Notes: generated from the sequence alone by a model not told the origin. A DNA stretch of 64,000 nucleotides from Brevundimonas sp. (GCA_003248965.1 QFQU01000015.1:62001-126000); one strand, 5' to 3'. Positions 10,021 through 19,516 are shown, numbered from the stretch's first letter. Numbers and translations: made by a program.

Positions 10021-11751
10021 ATGATGCCGGCCATGGCGGGCCCGATCCATTACGAAGTCTATGTGCGCAAGACGGCGCCCTCGGCCTGGTCGCTGCTGAT
10101 CGCGACCGAGGATCGCAAACACGCGATGGAGACGGCCGAGGACCAGATGAACGACCGTCTGGCCGTCGCCGTCCGCGTCACCAAGGAGACGCTGGACCCT
10201 GAAACGATGGAGTTCAACAGTCTCACCATCCTGACGCTGGGCCTTCCGGAACAGAAGACCAGGGCGAAGCCGCAGGCGCCGCCCCAGCCCGCCTGCAGTC
10301 ACCCGGCCGAACTCTATTCGCCCCATTCGCGCGCCCTGATCGGTCGCGTGCTGGAGGAGTGGTTGAAGCGGCAGGGCGTCACCGCCTTCGAACTGCTGCA
10401 CCGGCCGGACCTGGCCGAACGGCTGGAAGCCTCGGGCGTCGAACTTCAGCACGCGGTCCAGAAGATCGCCGTGCCCGAAAGCCAGGCGTCCGGCCAGGAC
10501 GTTCACGCCATGGTGCGCCATTATCAGAAGCTGGCGGAACAGACGATCGCGCGGCTGTTGAAGGCTGGGCGCGCCGGGCAGTTCCCCAGCGTCGAGGATC
10601 GCCCCATCGCCGAACTGGCGCAGCGACTGAACGGGGCGACGGACCGCGCCTTCGTCATGGGCGGCGTCGTCGCCGGCGCGCTCAAGGACCGGCGCGGCGC
10701 GCGCGACCGGCTGGCCGCCCTGATGGACCTGATCGACGCGGCGCCGCCGGAAGGGCCGCCGCGCGCCCTGATCGTGGTCGCGGTCGAACAGATCGCCGCC
10801 GAAATGCTGGCCGTGCGGCGCAATCTGACCGAACTCCTGGGCCCCGCTCTGGATCACGGCGCCAATCTGGCCGCCGTCGTGCGGATGGCCGCGCCGCGCG
10901 AGGTCGATCAACTGATCGCCATGGATTCGCGCATGGCCCTGTTGACCCCCACCGTCGAGGGGCCTGCGGAGCGGCTGGGCCGGCACCTGGCGGCCGGAGA
11001 GTTCCCGCTGCTGGCGGCCTCCCTGGCGCGGATGGTGGTGCAGGAACTGGCCAGTCCCCGTCGTCTCCGCCCCAACGACCCGGTGGGCGAAATCGACATC
11101 CTGCGCGTCCTGGCCTTGGCCCTGACGGCGACGGCGGGCCGACTGATGAGCCTCGACGAGGTCCAGACCGCCTTCGTCGAACGCTCCAAGAGCCTGGTCA
11201 CCGCCGATTTCGTCGCCGCCTATGTCAAGGACTGCCCGACCGTCCTCGCCGAGGCCGAACAGCTGACCCGACTGTGCGAAAACGTCACCGGCGGCGCGAA
11301 CAAGCGTGCGGCGGCGCGCTGGCTGTCGGCCTGCGTCGGGTCGCTGCGGTTCGAGACCGAAATGCGCCAGACGACGCCCGGCGGACCGGCCGTTCCGCAC
11401 AAGCTGGCCGTGCTGGCGCGGCTGCAACGTTCGGTCCGCGCCGCCCAGTTGGGCGAGCACGACGAGGCGCAGATCACGACAGCCATCGGCGCCGTGGGCG
11501 GCGTCCTGGAGGTCGAGACCGGCCTGGTCGAACAGATCGGACGGGCCTCGGCGCCCCTGCCCCAGAAGCTGACCGCCCTGCTCAAGCTGGCGACGGGCCA
11601 GACCGCGCCCAGCGGCCCCGCCGCCGACCGCGCCAAGGCCGAGGCCCTCAAGCTGCTGCGGACAAAGGACGTGCGCGCGGCCCTGGCGGCGTCCCCGGAC
11701 GAGATCGCCCCGTTGAAGGAACTGATGCAGGCCGCCGGCCTGGCCGCCTGA
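10021..11751 (+). CDS. large conserved protein of unknown function
   Basis: 576 residues, not recognised as any characterised family; a similar N-terminus (AGPIHYEVYVRKTAPSAWSL) is, from memory, found in Caulobacterales proteins. The first about 75 residues look like a compact alpha/beta domain containing RVTKETLDPETMEFNS; the rest is almost entirely alpha-helical and rich in Ala, Leu and Arg, with no signal peptide or membrane segment, so it is probably cytoplasmic. Three in-frame ATGs (10021, 10024, 10033) compete; none has a clear ribosome site, and 10033 may be the true start. It is convergent with the next gene, 6 bp away. Confidence 0.7.
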   Translation: MMPAMAGPIHYEVYVRKTAPSAWSLLIATEDRKHAMETAEDQMNDRLAVAVRVTKETLDPETMEFNSLTILTLGLPEQKTRAKPQAPPQPACSHPAELYSPHSRALIGRVLEEWLKRQGVTAFELLHRPDLAERLEASGVELQHAVQKIAVPESQASGQDVHAMVRHYQKLAEQTIARLLKAGRAGQFPSVEDRPIAELAQRLNGATDRAFVMGGVVAGALKDRRGARDRLAALMDLIDAAPPEGPPRALIVVAVEQIAAEMLAVRRNLTELLGPALDHGANLAAVVRMAAPREVDQLIAMDSRMALLTPTVEGPAERLGRHLAAGEFPLLAASLARMVVQELASPRRLRPNDPVGEIDILRVLALALTATAGRLMSLDEVQTAFVERSKSLVTADFVAAYVKDCPTVLAEAEQLTRLCENVTGGANKRAAARWLSACVGSLRFETEMRQTTPGGPAVPHKLAVLARLQRSVRAAQLGEHDEAQITTAIGAVGGVLEVETGLVEQIGRASAPLPQKLTALLKLATGQTAPSGPAADRAKAEALKLLRTKDVRAALAASPDEIAPLKELMQAAGLAA

Positions 11752-11757
11752 ACGCGC

Positions 11758-12963
11758 CTAGCAGACCTGTCCGGCGGCCCAGCCCGAAGACCAGGCCCAC
11801 TGGAAATTATAGCCGCCCAGCCAGCCTGTCACATCGACCGCCTCGCCGATGAAATACAGGCCCGGAACCGTCTTGGCCTGCATCGTCTGCTGGTCCAGCG
11901 CGGCCGTATCGACCCCGCCCAGCGTCACCTCGGCGGTGCGATAGCCTTCGGAGCCCACCGGCTTGACGCTCCAGCCGTTGACCGCCTGATCCAGCCTGCG
12001 CAGCACCTTGTCCGACAGGTCGGCCAGATTGCCCGACGCCCCCTCTCGCACGCACAGGGTCTCGGCCAGACGGCGCGGCACGATATGGCTCAGCGCCGTA
12101 TGCACGGCCTGACGCCCGTTCGCGGCCTTGGCCGCCTTCAGCGCCGCGAACACATCCTGGCCCGGCGCCATCGCGGCCACGATGGCCTCGCCCTCGCGCC
12201 AGTAGGAGCTGATCTGAAGTATGGCCGGGCCGCTCAGCCCCCGGTGGGTGAACAGCATTGCCTCGTTGAAGCTGGCCCGGCGCGTCTTCTCGCTCGGCGC
12301 CGAGGCCACGGTCGCCTCCACAGCCACTCCTGCCAGCGGCGTCAGCGCCTCCAGCAGGCCCGCCTCGAACGTCAGGGGCACCAGGGCCGGCCGCGTCTCG
12401 GTGACGCGGATGTCGAACTGTCGCGCGACCTCATAGGCCCAGCCGGTCGCGCCCATCTTGGGGATGGACTTGCCGCCGGTCGCCACGACCAGGGACGCCG
12501 CCGTCGCCTGCGATCCGTCCGACAGAGCGGCCGTGAAGCCCATGCCGTCGCGGGCCACACGGTCCACGCCGGTCTTCATCTTCAGGGTGACGCCCGCCGC
12601 CGCCATGTCATCCGTCAGCATACGGACGATCTGTTTGGCGCTGTCGTCGCAGAACAGCTGGCCCAGCGCCTTCTCGTGCCAGGCGATGCCCGCCAAGTCG
12701 ATGCGTTTGACGAAATCGTGCTGGGTGTAACGGCGCAGGGCCGAGGTGGCGAACCGGGGGTTCTCGCCCAGGAAGTTCGCCGGTCCGCAGCCCAGATTGG
12801 TGAAGTTGCAGCGCCCGCCGCCGGAGATGCGAATCTTCTCGCCCGGCCGGTCGGCGTGATCCACGACCAGCACCCGGCGGCCGCGCCGCCCGGCCTCGAT
12901 GGCGGCCATCATGCCCGCCGCCCCGGCGCCGACGACGAGGACGTCGAAGGACGTCCCCGTCAT
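11758..12963 (-). CDS. BaiN/YhiN-family FAD-dependent oxidoreductase
   Basis: 401-residue flavoprotein. The N-terminal Rossmann motif GAGAAGMMAAIEAGRRGRRV and the HI0933-family signature ISGGGRCNFTNLGC are clear, and the C-terminus has YFIGEAVDVTGWLGGYNFQWAWSSG. Members of this family bind FAD and NAD(P)H, but most have no assigned substrate; the name BaiN reflects a bile-acid enzyme in gut anaerobes and should not be transferred. It is a single gene on the minus strand, 39 bp after ahcY, and may be cotranscribed with it. Confidence 0.88.
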   Translation of the reverse strand: MTGTSFDVLVVGAGAAGMMAAIEAGRRGRRVLVVDHADRPGEKIRISGGGRCNFTNLGCGPANFLGENPRFATSALRRYTQHDFVKRIDLAGIAWHEKALGQLFCDDSAKQIVRMLTDDMAAAGVTLKMKTGVDRVARDGMGFTAALSDGSQATAASLVVATGGKSIPKMGATGWAYEVARQFDIRVTETRPALVPLTFEAGLLEALTPLAGVAVEATVASAPSEKTRRASFNEAMLFTHRGLSGPAILQISSYWREGEAIVAAMAPGQDVFAALKAAKAANGRQAVHTALSHIVPRRLAETLCVREGASGNLADLSDKVLRRLDQAVNGWSVKPVGSEGYRTAEVTLGGVDTAALDQQTMQAKTVPGLYFIGEAVDVTGWLGGYNFQWAWSSGWAAGQVC

Positions 12964-13002
12964 CGTGGTCCCTCCGACGGAGAGACCGGCCTCGGGGAGA
13001 GC

Positions 13003-14394
13003 CTAGTAACGGTAGTGGTCCGCCTTGAACGGACCTTCGACCGGCACATTGATATAGTCAGCCTGGGCCTGGGTCAGGGTCGTCAGCTTGGCGCCCAGCT
13101 TGGCCAGGTGCAGGAAGGCGACCTTCTCGTCCAGATGCTTGGGCAGGGTGTAGACCTTGTTCTCGTACTTGTCGGCGTTGGTCCACAGCTCGATCTGGGC
13201 CAGGGTCTGGTTGGTGAAGGACGCCGACATCACGAAGCTGGGGTGGCCCGTGGCGTTGCCCAGGTTCACCAGACGGCCTTCCGACAGCAGGATGATCTTC
13301 TTGCCGTCCGGGAACTCGACGTGGTGGACCTGCGGCTTGATCTCGTCCCACTTGAAGTTCTTCAGGCCGGCGACCTGAATCTCGCTATCGAAGTGGCCGA
13401 TGTTGCAGACGATGGCGTTGTTCTTCATCCGCCGCATGTGATCCACGGTGATGACGTCCTTGTTGCCGGTCGTCGTCACATAGATGTCGGCGCGGTCGGC
13501 GGTGTCGTCCAGCGTCTGGACCTCATAGCCTTCCATCGCGGCCTGAAGGGCGCAGATCGGGTCGATCTCGGTCACGATCACGCGGGCGCCGCCTTGACGC
13601 AGCGAGGCGGCCGAGCCCTTGCCCACGTCGCCGTAGCCGCAGACCACCGCGACCTTGCCCGACAGCATGACGTCGGTGCCGCGACGGATCGCGTCGACCA
13701 GCGATTCACGGCAGCCGTACAGATTGTCGAACTTGGACTTGGTGACGCTGTCGTTGACGTTGATGGCGGGGAAGGGCAGCTCGCCCTTTTCGGCCATCTG
13801 ATACAGGCGGTGAACGCCCGTGGTCGTCTCTTCCGACACGCCGCCGATGGCGTCGCGGATGGCCGAATAGAAGCCGGGCTTCTCTTTCAGATACCGCTTC
13901 ATGACCGAGAAGAGGGCTTCCTCCTCCTCGTTCTGCGGATTGTCCAGGACCGAGGCGTCCTTCTCGGCCTTCGGACCCAGCACGCACAGCAGGGTGGCGT
14001 CGCCGCCGTCGTCCAGGATCAGGTTCGGATAGCCGCCATCGGCCCATTCGAAGATCTTGTGGGCGTAGTCCCAGTATTCTTCCAGCGTCTCGCCCTTGGT
14101 GGCGAAGACCGGCGTGCCGTTGGCGGCGATGGCGGCGGCGGCGTGGTCCTGGGTCGAGAAGATGTTGCACGAGGCCCAGCGCACCTCGGCGCCCAGGGCT
14201 TCCAGCGTCTGGATCAGGACCGCCGTCTGGATGGTCATGTGCAGCGAACCGGCGATGCGGGCGCCCTTCAACGGCTTGGCGGCGCCGAACTCGTCGCGCA
14301 ACGCCATCAGGCCCGGCATTTCGGTTTCGGCGATGGCGATTTCCTTGTTGCCCCAGTCGGCCAGGGAAATGTCGCGGACGATGTAGTCGGTCAT
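13003..14394 (-). CDS. ahcY: adenosylhomocysteinase
   Basis: 463 residues. It hydrolyses S-adenosylhomocysteine to adenosine and homocysteine, clearing the inhibitory product of methyl transfer. Family features are SLHMTIQTAVLIQTLEALGA near the start, the NAD-binding motif VCGYGDVGKGSA, and the C-terminal KADHYRY that reaches into the neighbouring active site. The start MTDYIVRDIS at 14394 is the usual one; an upstream in-frame start at 14457 is unlikely. The promoter region carries a long near-perfect palindrome (14459-14486), a likely operator. Confidence 0.96.
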   Translation of the reverse strand: MTDYIVRDISLADWGNKEIAIAETEMPGLMALRDEFGAAKPLKGARIAGSLHMTIQTAVLIQTLEALGAEVRWASCNIFSTQDHAAAAIAANGTPVFATKGETLEEYWDYAHKIFEWADGGYPNLILDDGGDATLLCVLGPKAEKDASVLDNPQNEEEEALFSVMKRYLKEKPGFYSAIRDAIGGVSEETTTGVHRLYQMAEKGELPFPAINVNDSVTKSKFDNLYGCRESLVDAIRRGTDVMLSGKVAVVCGYGDVGKGSAASLRQGGARVIVTEIDPICALQAAMEGYEVQTLDDTADRADIYVTTTGNKDVITVDHMRRMKNNAIVCNIGHFDSEIQVAGLKNFKWDEIKPQVHHVEFPDGKKIILLSEGRLVNLGNATGHPSFVMSASFTNQTLAQIELWTNADKYENKVYTLPKHLDEKVAFLHLAKLGAKLTTLTQAQADYINVPVEGPFKADHYRY

Positions 14395-14458
14395 GATCGG
14401 GCTCCGGCCGAACGAAAGGATTGGCGGCCTCATAGCCTGACCGAAGCCCGGGGGCAAT

Positions 14459-14486
14459 GATCGTATAAAGACATCCTTATACGATC
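14459..14486. promoter_or_regulatory. 28-bp palindromic operator candidate upstream of ahcY
   Basis: Arms GATCGTATAA and TTATACGATC match perfectly, with a partly symmetric centre; 24 of 28 positions obey the symmetry. It lies 65 bp upstream of the ahcY start, in a locally AT-rich patch of otherwise GC-rich DNA. ahcY in many proteobacteria is repressed by the ArsR-family regulator SahR, which binds an AT-rich palindrome of the ATAAAGATATCTTTAT kind. The core here (ATAAAGACATCCTTAT) resembles that, as far as I recall the motif. No sahR gene is in the window. Confidence 0.55.
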
Positions 14487-14612
14487 CTCGTGACCGAGGC
14501 CGAGACCCTGACGCGTCAGATCGGCGGCTTCCGCTTCGAGGCCGAGGAACCCCGGCCCGCGCAGCGCGCGGCGTAAGGCGTTCCTTAAGCGACCGCCGCC
14601 TAATATCGCCCG

Positions 14613-15023
14613 ATGGAACGCCGCGCTCTTCTCGGTCTCGCCGTCATGGCGACCGCCGCAACCACCCTTCCGCCCGAGGCTGCCAAGGCGTCCTCTGGCG
14701 GCGGGGGCGGCGCCTCGGCCGACACCTATCTGCGCCTGCCGATCGTGACGGCCTCCATCCTGCACGGCGACGGACGGCGCGGCGTATTGTCGATAGAGAC
14801 CGGCCTCGATACGCCGGACGCGGCCCTGCGCCTGAGGGTCCAGCAATCGACCCCGCGCCTTCGCGCCGCCTACAACACCGCCGCCCAGACCTTCGCCAAC
14901 GGCCTGCGTCCCGGCATGCCGCCCGACATCGATCGCCTGGCCAGTGCGCTTCAGGCCGCGACCAACACGGTCATGGGTCGCCCCGGCGCACGCCTGCTGC
15001 TGGGCAGCGTGATGGCGGTCTAA
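14613..15023 (+). CDS. small exported protein with FliL-like domain, function unknown
   Basis: 136 residues. The N-terminus (MERRALLGLAVMATAATTLP) looks like a signal peptide with an RR pair, possibly Tat-type but without a full motif. After a glycine-rich linker, the stretch YLRLPIVTASILHGDGRRGV followed by LSIETGLDTPDAALRLRVQQ resembles the periplasmic domain of FliL-like proteins. There are no flagellar genes nearby, so a motility role is not claimed. It is convergent with priA. Confidence 0.65.
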   Translation: MERRALLGLAVMATAATTLPPEAAKASSGGGGGASADTYLRLPIVTASILHGDGRRGVLSIETGLDTPDAALRLRVQQSTPRLRAAYNTAAQTFANGLRPGMPPDIDRLASALQAATNTVMGRPGARLLLGSVMAV

Positions 15024-15047
15024 GGCCGGACGCCCCCACAGACCCCG

Positions 15048-17210
15048 CTACAGGAAGGAATAGGGATCGACGTCCACCGTCAGTCTGACGGACGCCGGCG
15101 TCTTCACCCGCTGAAGCCAGGCCCGCAGGAAGGCCTGAAGGTTCACGTCCCGGTCGGCCCGCACCAGCAGCCGCTTTCGCCGTCGTCCCCGCACCAGGGC
15201 CAGCGGCGCGTCGGCGGGACCATAGACCTCCAGCCGTTCGGCGTTGGGGATGGCCTGGGCCAGGTCGGCGGCCGTCTTCTCCACGGCGGCCGCATTCTCG
15301 CTGGACAGGACGATCGCCGCCAGCCGGCCATAGGGCGGCAGGGACGCGGCCTCCCGCTCGGCCATCTCGGCCTCGACGAAGGCGTCGCGGTCGCCCGCCG
15401 CCAGGGCCTGAAGCACCGGATGTTCGGGCGTCCAGGTCTGAAGCAGGGCCCGACCCGGCTTGTCCGCCCGCCCCGCCCGCCCCGTCGCCTGGGCCATCAG
15501 CTGATAGGTCCGCTCGGCCGCCCTCAGGTCGCCGCCGCGCAGGCCCAGGTCCGCATCCACCACCCCCACCAGCGTCAGGCGCGGGAAGTTGTGGCCCTTG
15601 GCCGCCGCCTGGGTCGCCACCAGAATGTCGATCTCCCCGTCCGTCATCCGCTGGATCAGGGCGCGCGCCGATTTGGCGTCCGGCGCGGTGTCGGAGCTGA
15701 ACACCGCCGTCCGCGCCTCGGGGAACAGCTGGCGCACCTCCTCCTCGACCCGCTCGACCCCCGGCCCGACCGAGACCAGCGAATCCTCGGCCCCGCACGA
15801 GGGGCACAGTTTCGGACGCGGCATGGAAAAGCCGGTCAGGTGACAGACCAGCCGCCCGGTGTAGCGATGCTCGACCAGCCAGCTGTCGGTGTCGGGCGCC
15901 GTCAGCCGATGACCGCAGGCGCGACACAGCACGACGGGGGCGTAGCCGCGCCGGTTCAGGAACAGCAGGGTCTGCTCGCCCCGCGCCAACGTCTCGCCGA
16001 TGGCCAGCCGCAGCGGCTGCGACAACCAGGTCTGGGGGTCGGGCGGCGCGGCGCGCAGGTCGATCAGGTCGATGTCGGGCAGCACCGCCGTCCCGTGCCG
16101 CGCCCCCAGCTTCAGCCAGTCGTAGCGCCCGTTCTGGGCGTTCCACAGCGTCTCCAGGGACGGCGTCGCCGAGGCCAGGACCACCGCCGCCCCCTCGATC
16201 CGCGCCCGCGCCACCGCCAGGTCGCGCCCGTGATAGACCAGCCCCTCCTCCTGCTTGAAAGAGCCGTCGTGCTCTTCGTCCACCACGATCAGACGCAGGT
16301 TGACGAAGGGCAGGAACAGGGCCGAGCGCGCCCCGACCACGATGTTGCAGCGGCCGGCGACCACCGCCTCCCACACCTGGCGACGGCGCGGCGGGGCGAC
16401 CCCGGAATGCCATTCAGCCGGGGCCGCGCCGAACCGGGCCGTGATCCGCTCGATCAGCGCCTGGGTCAGGGCGATCTCGGGCAGCAGGATCAGGATCTGC
16501 GCCGTCGGATCGGCGCGCAGCACCCGCGCGATGGCCTCCAGATAGGCCTCGGTCTTGCCCGATCCCGTCACCCCGTCCAGCAGGAAGGGGCGGAAACCGC
16601 CGCCGGCCACGCCGTCCGCCATCGCCGCCGCCGACGCCGCCTGGTCCCCGTTCAGGGCGGCGGGCGCATGATCGGGATCGGGTCGGTCGAACGCCGCCCG
16701 GGCCTCGATCTCGACGATCTCCAAGACGCCTTCGTCGATCAGCCCCTTGACCACGCCGGACGAGACGCCCGCCGCCCGCGCCAGATCGGCCGGGGGCATC
16801 GCCCGCTCGCCCAGCGTCTCCAGCACGCCCGTCCGCGCCGGGGTCGCCCGCGCCGGCTGCCGCTCGCCCACGCGCCGCACCCTTCGCTCGGGCCGGGGAC
16901 GCGGCGCGCGCAGGCCCTTCAGCGCCGTCGCCGCCATCTCGCCCGGCGCCGACAGGGTCCAGCGCCCGGCCCATTCCACGAAGTCGACCACGCCCGGCGG
17001 CAGGGCCGGATCGTCCAGCAGACTGTCCACCGCCTTCAGCCGCCGGTTCGATCCCGTCGTCTCGAACACCTCCGACACCACGCCCCGGATCAGGCGCGGC
17101 CCCAGCGGCACCGCCACCTGATCGCCGCGCGCCAGGGTCAGCGCCTCGGGAACCTCGTAGTCGAAGGCTTCCGGCACGGGCAGGGGAATGAGGACGGACG
17201 CGACTTTCAC
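15048..17210 (-). CDS. priA: primosomal replication helicase PriA
   Basis: 720 residues; restarts stalled replication forks. The N-terminal DNA-binding part begins KVASVLIPLPVPEAFDYEVP. The helicase core has Walker A GVTGSGKTEAYL, DEEH in IVVDEEHDGSFKQ, and the zinc-binding cysteines in CRACGHRL and CPSCGAED. The C-terminal domain ends RLTVDVDPYSFL. The start is GTG at 17210; an upstream in-frame extension would run across the whole transaldolase gene on the other strand and is rejected. The start is divergent from the disrupted transaldolase, 30 bp apart. Confidence 0.95.
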   Translation of the reverse strand: MKVASVLIPLPVPEAFDYEVPEALTLARGDQVAVPLGPRLIRGVVSEVFETTGSNRRLKAVDSLLDDPALPPGVVDFVEWAGRWTLSAPGEMAATALKGLRAPRPRPERRVRRVGERQPARATPARTGVLETLGERAMPPADLARAAGVSSGVVKGLIDEGVLEIVEIEARAAFDRPDPDHAPAALNGDQAASAAAMADGVAGGGFRPFLLDGVTGSGKTEAYLEAIARVLRADPTAQILILLPEIALTQALIERITARFGAAPAEWHSGVAPPRRRQVWEAVVAGRCNIVVGARSALFLPFVNLRLIVVDEEHDGSFKQEEGLVYHGRDLAVARARIEGAAVVLASATPSLETLWNAQNGRYDWLKLGARHGTAVLPDIDLIDLRAAPPDPQTWLSQPLRLAIGETLARGEQTLLFLNRRGYAPVVLCRACGHRLTAPDTDSWLVEHRYTGRLVCHLTGFSMPRPKLCPSCGAEDSLVSVGPGVERVEEEVRQLFPEARTAVFSSDTAPDAKSARALIQRMTDGEIDILVATQAAAKGHNFPRLTLVGVVDADLGLRGGDLRAAERTYQLMAQATGRAGRADKPGRALLQTWTPEHPVLQALAAGDRDAFVEAEMAEREAASLPPYGRLAAIVLSSENAAAVEKTAADLAQAIPNAERLEVYGPADAPLALVRGRRRKRLLVRADRDVNLQAFLRAWLQRVKTPASVRLTVDVDPYSFL

Positions 17211-17240
17211 CGAACTTCGCCCTCGGCTATGAAGCCGCCC

Positions 17241-17844
17241 ATGAAACTCTTTCTCGACACCGCAGACATCGCCGCCATTCAGGACCTCGTCCCCACCGGA
17301 ATGGTGGACGGTGTCACCACCAATCCGTCGCTGATCGCCAAGTCGGGTCGCAACATCGCCGAGGTCATCGCCGAAATCTGCGCCCTGGTCGAGGGGCCGA
17401 TCTCGGCCGAGGCCGATCGCCCCGAACGTGGTGGTGAAGCTGCCGCTGACCTGGGACGGGCTGCGCGCCTGCCGCGTCTTCTCCGACAAGGGGATCAAGA
17501 CCAACGTCACCCTGTGCTTCTCTGCGGCCCAGGCCATGCTGGCGGCCAAGGCCGGGGCGACCTTCGTTTCGCCCTTCGTCGGTCGGCTGGAAGATAACGG
17601 GGCGGACGGCATCGGCCTGTTGGAGGAAATCCGCGTCCTGTACGACGTGCACGGCTTCGACACCCAGATCCTGGCCGCGTCCTTGCGCAACGTCGCCCAT
17701 GTGACGGCCGCCGCCGTCGCCGGTTCGGACGCCGCGACCTTCGGCCCTGACACCTTCAAGGCCCTGGTAAAGCACCCGTTAACCGACAAGGGTCTTGATG
17801 CCTTCGTGGCGGACTGGGCCAAGACCGGTCAGTCCATTTTGTAA
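17241..17844 (+). pseudogene. tal: transaldolase (TalC/FSA type), frameshifted by a small internal deletion
   Basis: The 5' part reads MKLFLDTADIAAIQDLVP...VTTNPSLIAKSGRN...EGPISAE in one frame. The 3' part (VVVKLPLTWDGLRACR to the end, GQSIL) continues in another frame. In full-length relatives about 18 residues separate ISAE from IAPNVVVKLP; here only 4 nt (17412-17415) lie between these segments, so about 50 nt are missing and the frame shifts. The TTNPS substrate-binding segment and the Schiff-base lysine (VVVK) are therefore in different frames, so no active enzyme is expected. Family role: transfer of a dihydroxyacetone unit in the pentose phosphate pathway. Could be a real mutation or a sequence error. 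Confidence 0.85.
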
Positions 17845-17868
17845 CATCGCACGTCCCGGAGAGGTCTG

Positions 17869-18597
17869 TTGAGCGGCTCATTGGACCTTTTCGAAACGTC
17901 GGAATCGGACGCAGAGACCCCGCGCCTGGGCGACGGCCTGCATTGGCCCGAGGTGCGCGGCTGGTTGCAGACCCATCCCCAGACCCTGCTGGACGACCGG
18001 TCCCTTCTGGAAGAGATCGGCCTGCGCCCCCACGGCCGCAATGTCGTGGAGTTCGGCGCCGCCGCCCTGACCCGGCTGGAAGCCGTCGTGGAGCGCGAGA
18101 CCGGCGCCCGGCGCGAGATCGAAATGATCGCCCGCGCCAACTTCGCCGCCCAGACCCAGACCCATGTGGCGACGCTGGACCTTCTGGAAGCGCGCAACCA
18201 TTCCGACCTGGCGCGTCGGCTGGATGCGGCCGCCCAGGGACGGTTCGGCCTGGCCGCCGCCGCCATCGCCCTGGAGAAGCCCGGCGGCGTGCCCTTCGGC
18301 TGGCGACCTCTGGATCCGGGCGCGGTCGACAGCCTGTTGGGCGAGCATGGCCTGACCTGGCTCGGCCCCGCGTTCGAGGGACTGGACCTGTTCGGCGCCG
18401 CCGTGGCCGAGGTGAAGTCCGTCGCCCTGATCCGCATGGCCCCGCACCTGACGCCGGGCGAGCCGCCCCGCCCCAGCCTGTGCGCCTTCGGCTCGCCCGA
18501 TCCCGAGGGTTTCACCCCCACCATGGGCTGCGAACTGGCCGCCTTCCTGGCCCGGGTGGTCGAGCGGATGGCCGAGCGATGGCCGGTGTTGAACTGA
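17869..18597 (+). CDS. DUF484 family protein
   Basis: 242 residues of the DUF484 family, whose function is unknown; members have a GAF-like fold and are commonly encoded immediately before xerC, as here. The start is TTG with GGAGAGG 5-11 nt upstream. Visible family features are VRGWLQTHPQTLLDDRSLLEEIGL followed by a helical region and the GCELAAFLARVVERM C-terminus. It overlaps xerC by 19 bp, indicating coupled translation. Confidence 0.85.
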   Translation: MSGSLDLFETSESDAETPRLGDGLHWPEVRGWLQTHPQTLLDDRSLLEEIGLRPHGRNVVEFGAAALTRLEAVVERETGARREIEMIARANFAAQTQTHVATLDLLEARNHSDLARRLDAAAQGRFGLAAAAIALEKPGGVPFGWRPLDPGAVDSLLGEHGLTWLGPAFEGLDLFGAAVAEVKSVALIRMAPHLTPGEPPRPSLCAFGSPDPEGFTPTMGCELAAFLARVVERMAERWPVLN

Positions 18598-19508
18598 CCG
18601 CCTCTGACGCCCTGCGCGTCTGGCTGGACCACCTGGCGCACGAACGCCGCCTGTCGCCGCGCACGCTGGAGGCCTATGGCCACATCGGCCGGCTCTATGT
18701 CGCCTTCCTCGAACGCCATCGCGGCGAGACCTTGTCGCTGGCCGACCTGGGCGCGGTCACGGCGGCGGAGGTGCGCGCCCACATGGCCGAGCGTCGCTCG
18801 GGCGACCATCCGCTGGCCGCCCGCTCGCTGAGCCAGAGCCTGTCGGCCATCCGCGGCTTTCACGCCTTTCTGGATCGGCGGCTGGACACACCCGCCCCGC
18901 AGCTGGCCCTGGTGCGCGGGCCCAGGGCCAAGCCCTCATTGCCCCGCCCGGTCACGGAGGATCAGGCGCGCGGCCTGCTGGCCGAACCCGACGCCGATCC
19001 CGACGCCGAACCGTGGGAGGCGGCGCGCGACCGCGCCGTCCTGACCCTGCTCTACGGCTGCGGCCTGCGGATTTCGGAGGGCCTGTCCCTGACGCGCGCC
19101 GATGCGCCGCTGGGCGAGACGCTGCGGATCATCGGCAAGGGATCCAAGACCCGAATCGTCCCGGTCCTGCCCGCCGTGCGCCAGGCCGTGGACGCCTATC
19201 TGGCGCTCCAGCCGTTTCCGCTCCAGCCCGCCGACGCCCTGTTCCGCGCCCGGCGCGGCGGACCTTTAAGCCCCCGCCACGTCCAGGCCTCGGTCCAGCG
19301 GCTGCGCGGCCGCCTCGGCCTGCCCGAGCGCACCACGCCCCACGCCCTGCGTCACAGTTTCGCGACCCATCTGCTGGGCGCCGGCGCCGACCTGCGGTCG
19401 ATCCAGGAATTGCTGGGCCACGCCAGCCTGTCGACGACCCAGAAATACACCGGCGTCGACGCCGACCGGCTGCTGAACGCCTATGCCGCCGCCCACCCTC
19501 GCGCCTGA
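18579..19508 (+). CDS. xerC: tyrosine recombinase XerC
   Basis: 309 residues. Site-specific recombinase that resolves chromosome dimers at dif together with XerD. The N-terminal SAM-like core-binding domain (LRVWLDHLAHERRLSPRTLEAYG) is followed by the catalytic domain with Arg in YGCGLRISEGL, His-x-x-Arg in TPHALRHSFATHLL, His in LLGHASLSTTQ and the nucleophile Tyr in KYTGVD. Its position after DUF484 and the lack of any phage or integron genes mark it as the housekeeping enzyme, not a mobile-element integrase. The ATG at 18579 lies inside the DUF484 gene. Confidence 0.92.
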   Translation: MAGVELTASDALRVWLDHLAHERRLSPRTLEAYGHIGRLYVAFLERHRGETLSLADLGAVTAAEVRAHMAERRSGDHPLAARSLSQSLSAIRGFHAFLDRRLDTPAPQLALVRGPRAKPSLPRPVTEDQARGLLAEPDADPDAEPWEAARDRAVLTLLYGCGLRISEGLSLTRADAPLGETLRIIGKGSKTRIVPVLPAVRQAVDAYLALQPFPLQPADALFRARRGGPLSPRHVQASVQRLRGRLGLPERTTPHALRHSFATHLLGAGADLRSIQELLGHASLSTTQKYTGVDADRLLNAYAAAHPRA

Positions 19509-19516
19509 CGGGATCG

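Noticed and set aside
18579..19508. Tyrosine recombinase as integrase of a mobile element
   Set aside because: Sequence and DUF484 context fit housekeeping XerC; no phage genes, attachment repeats or composition change around it.
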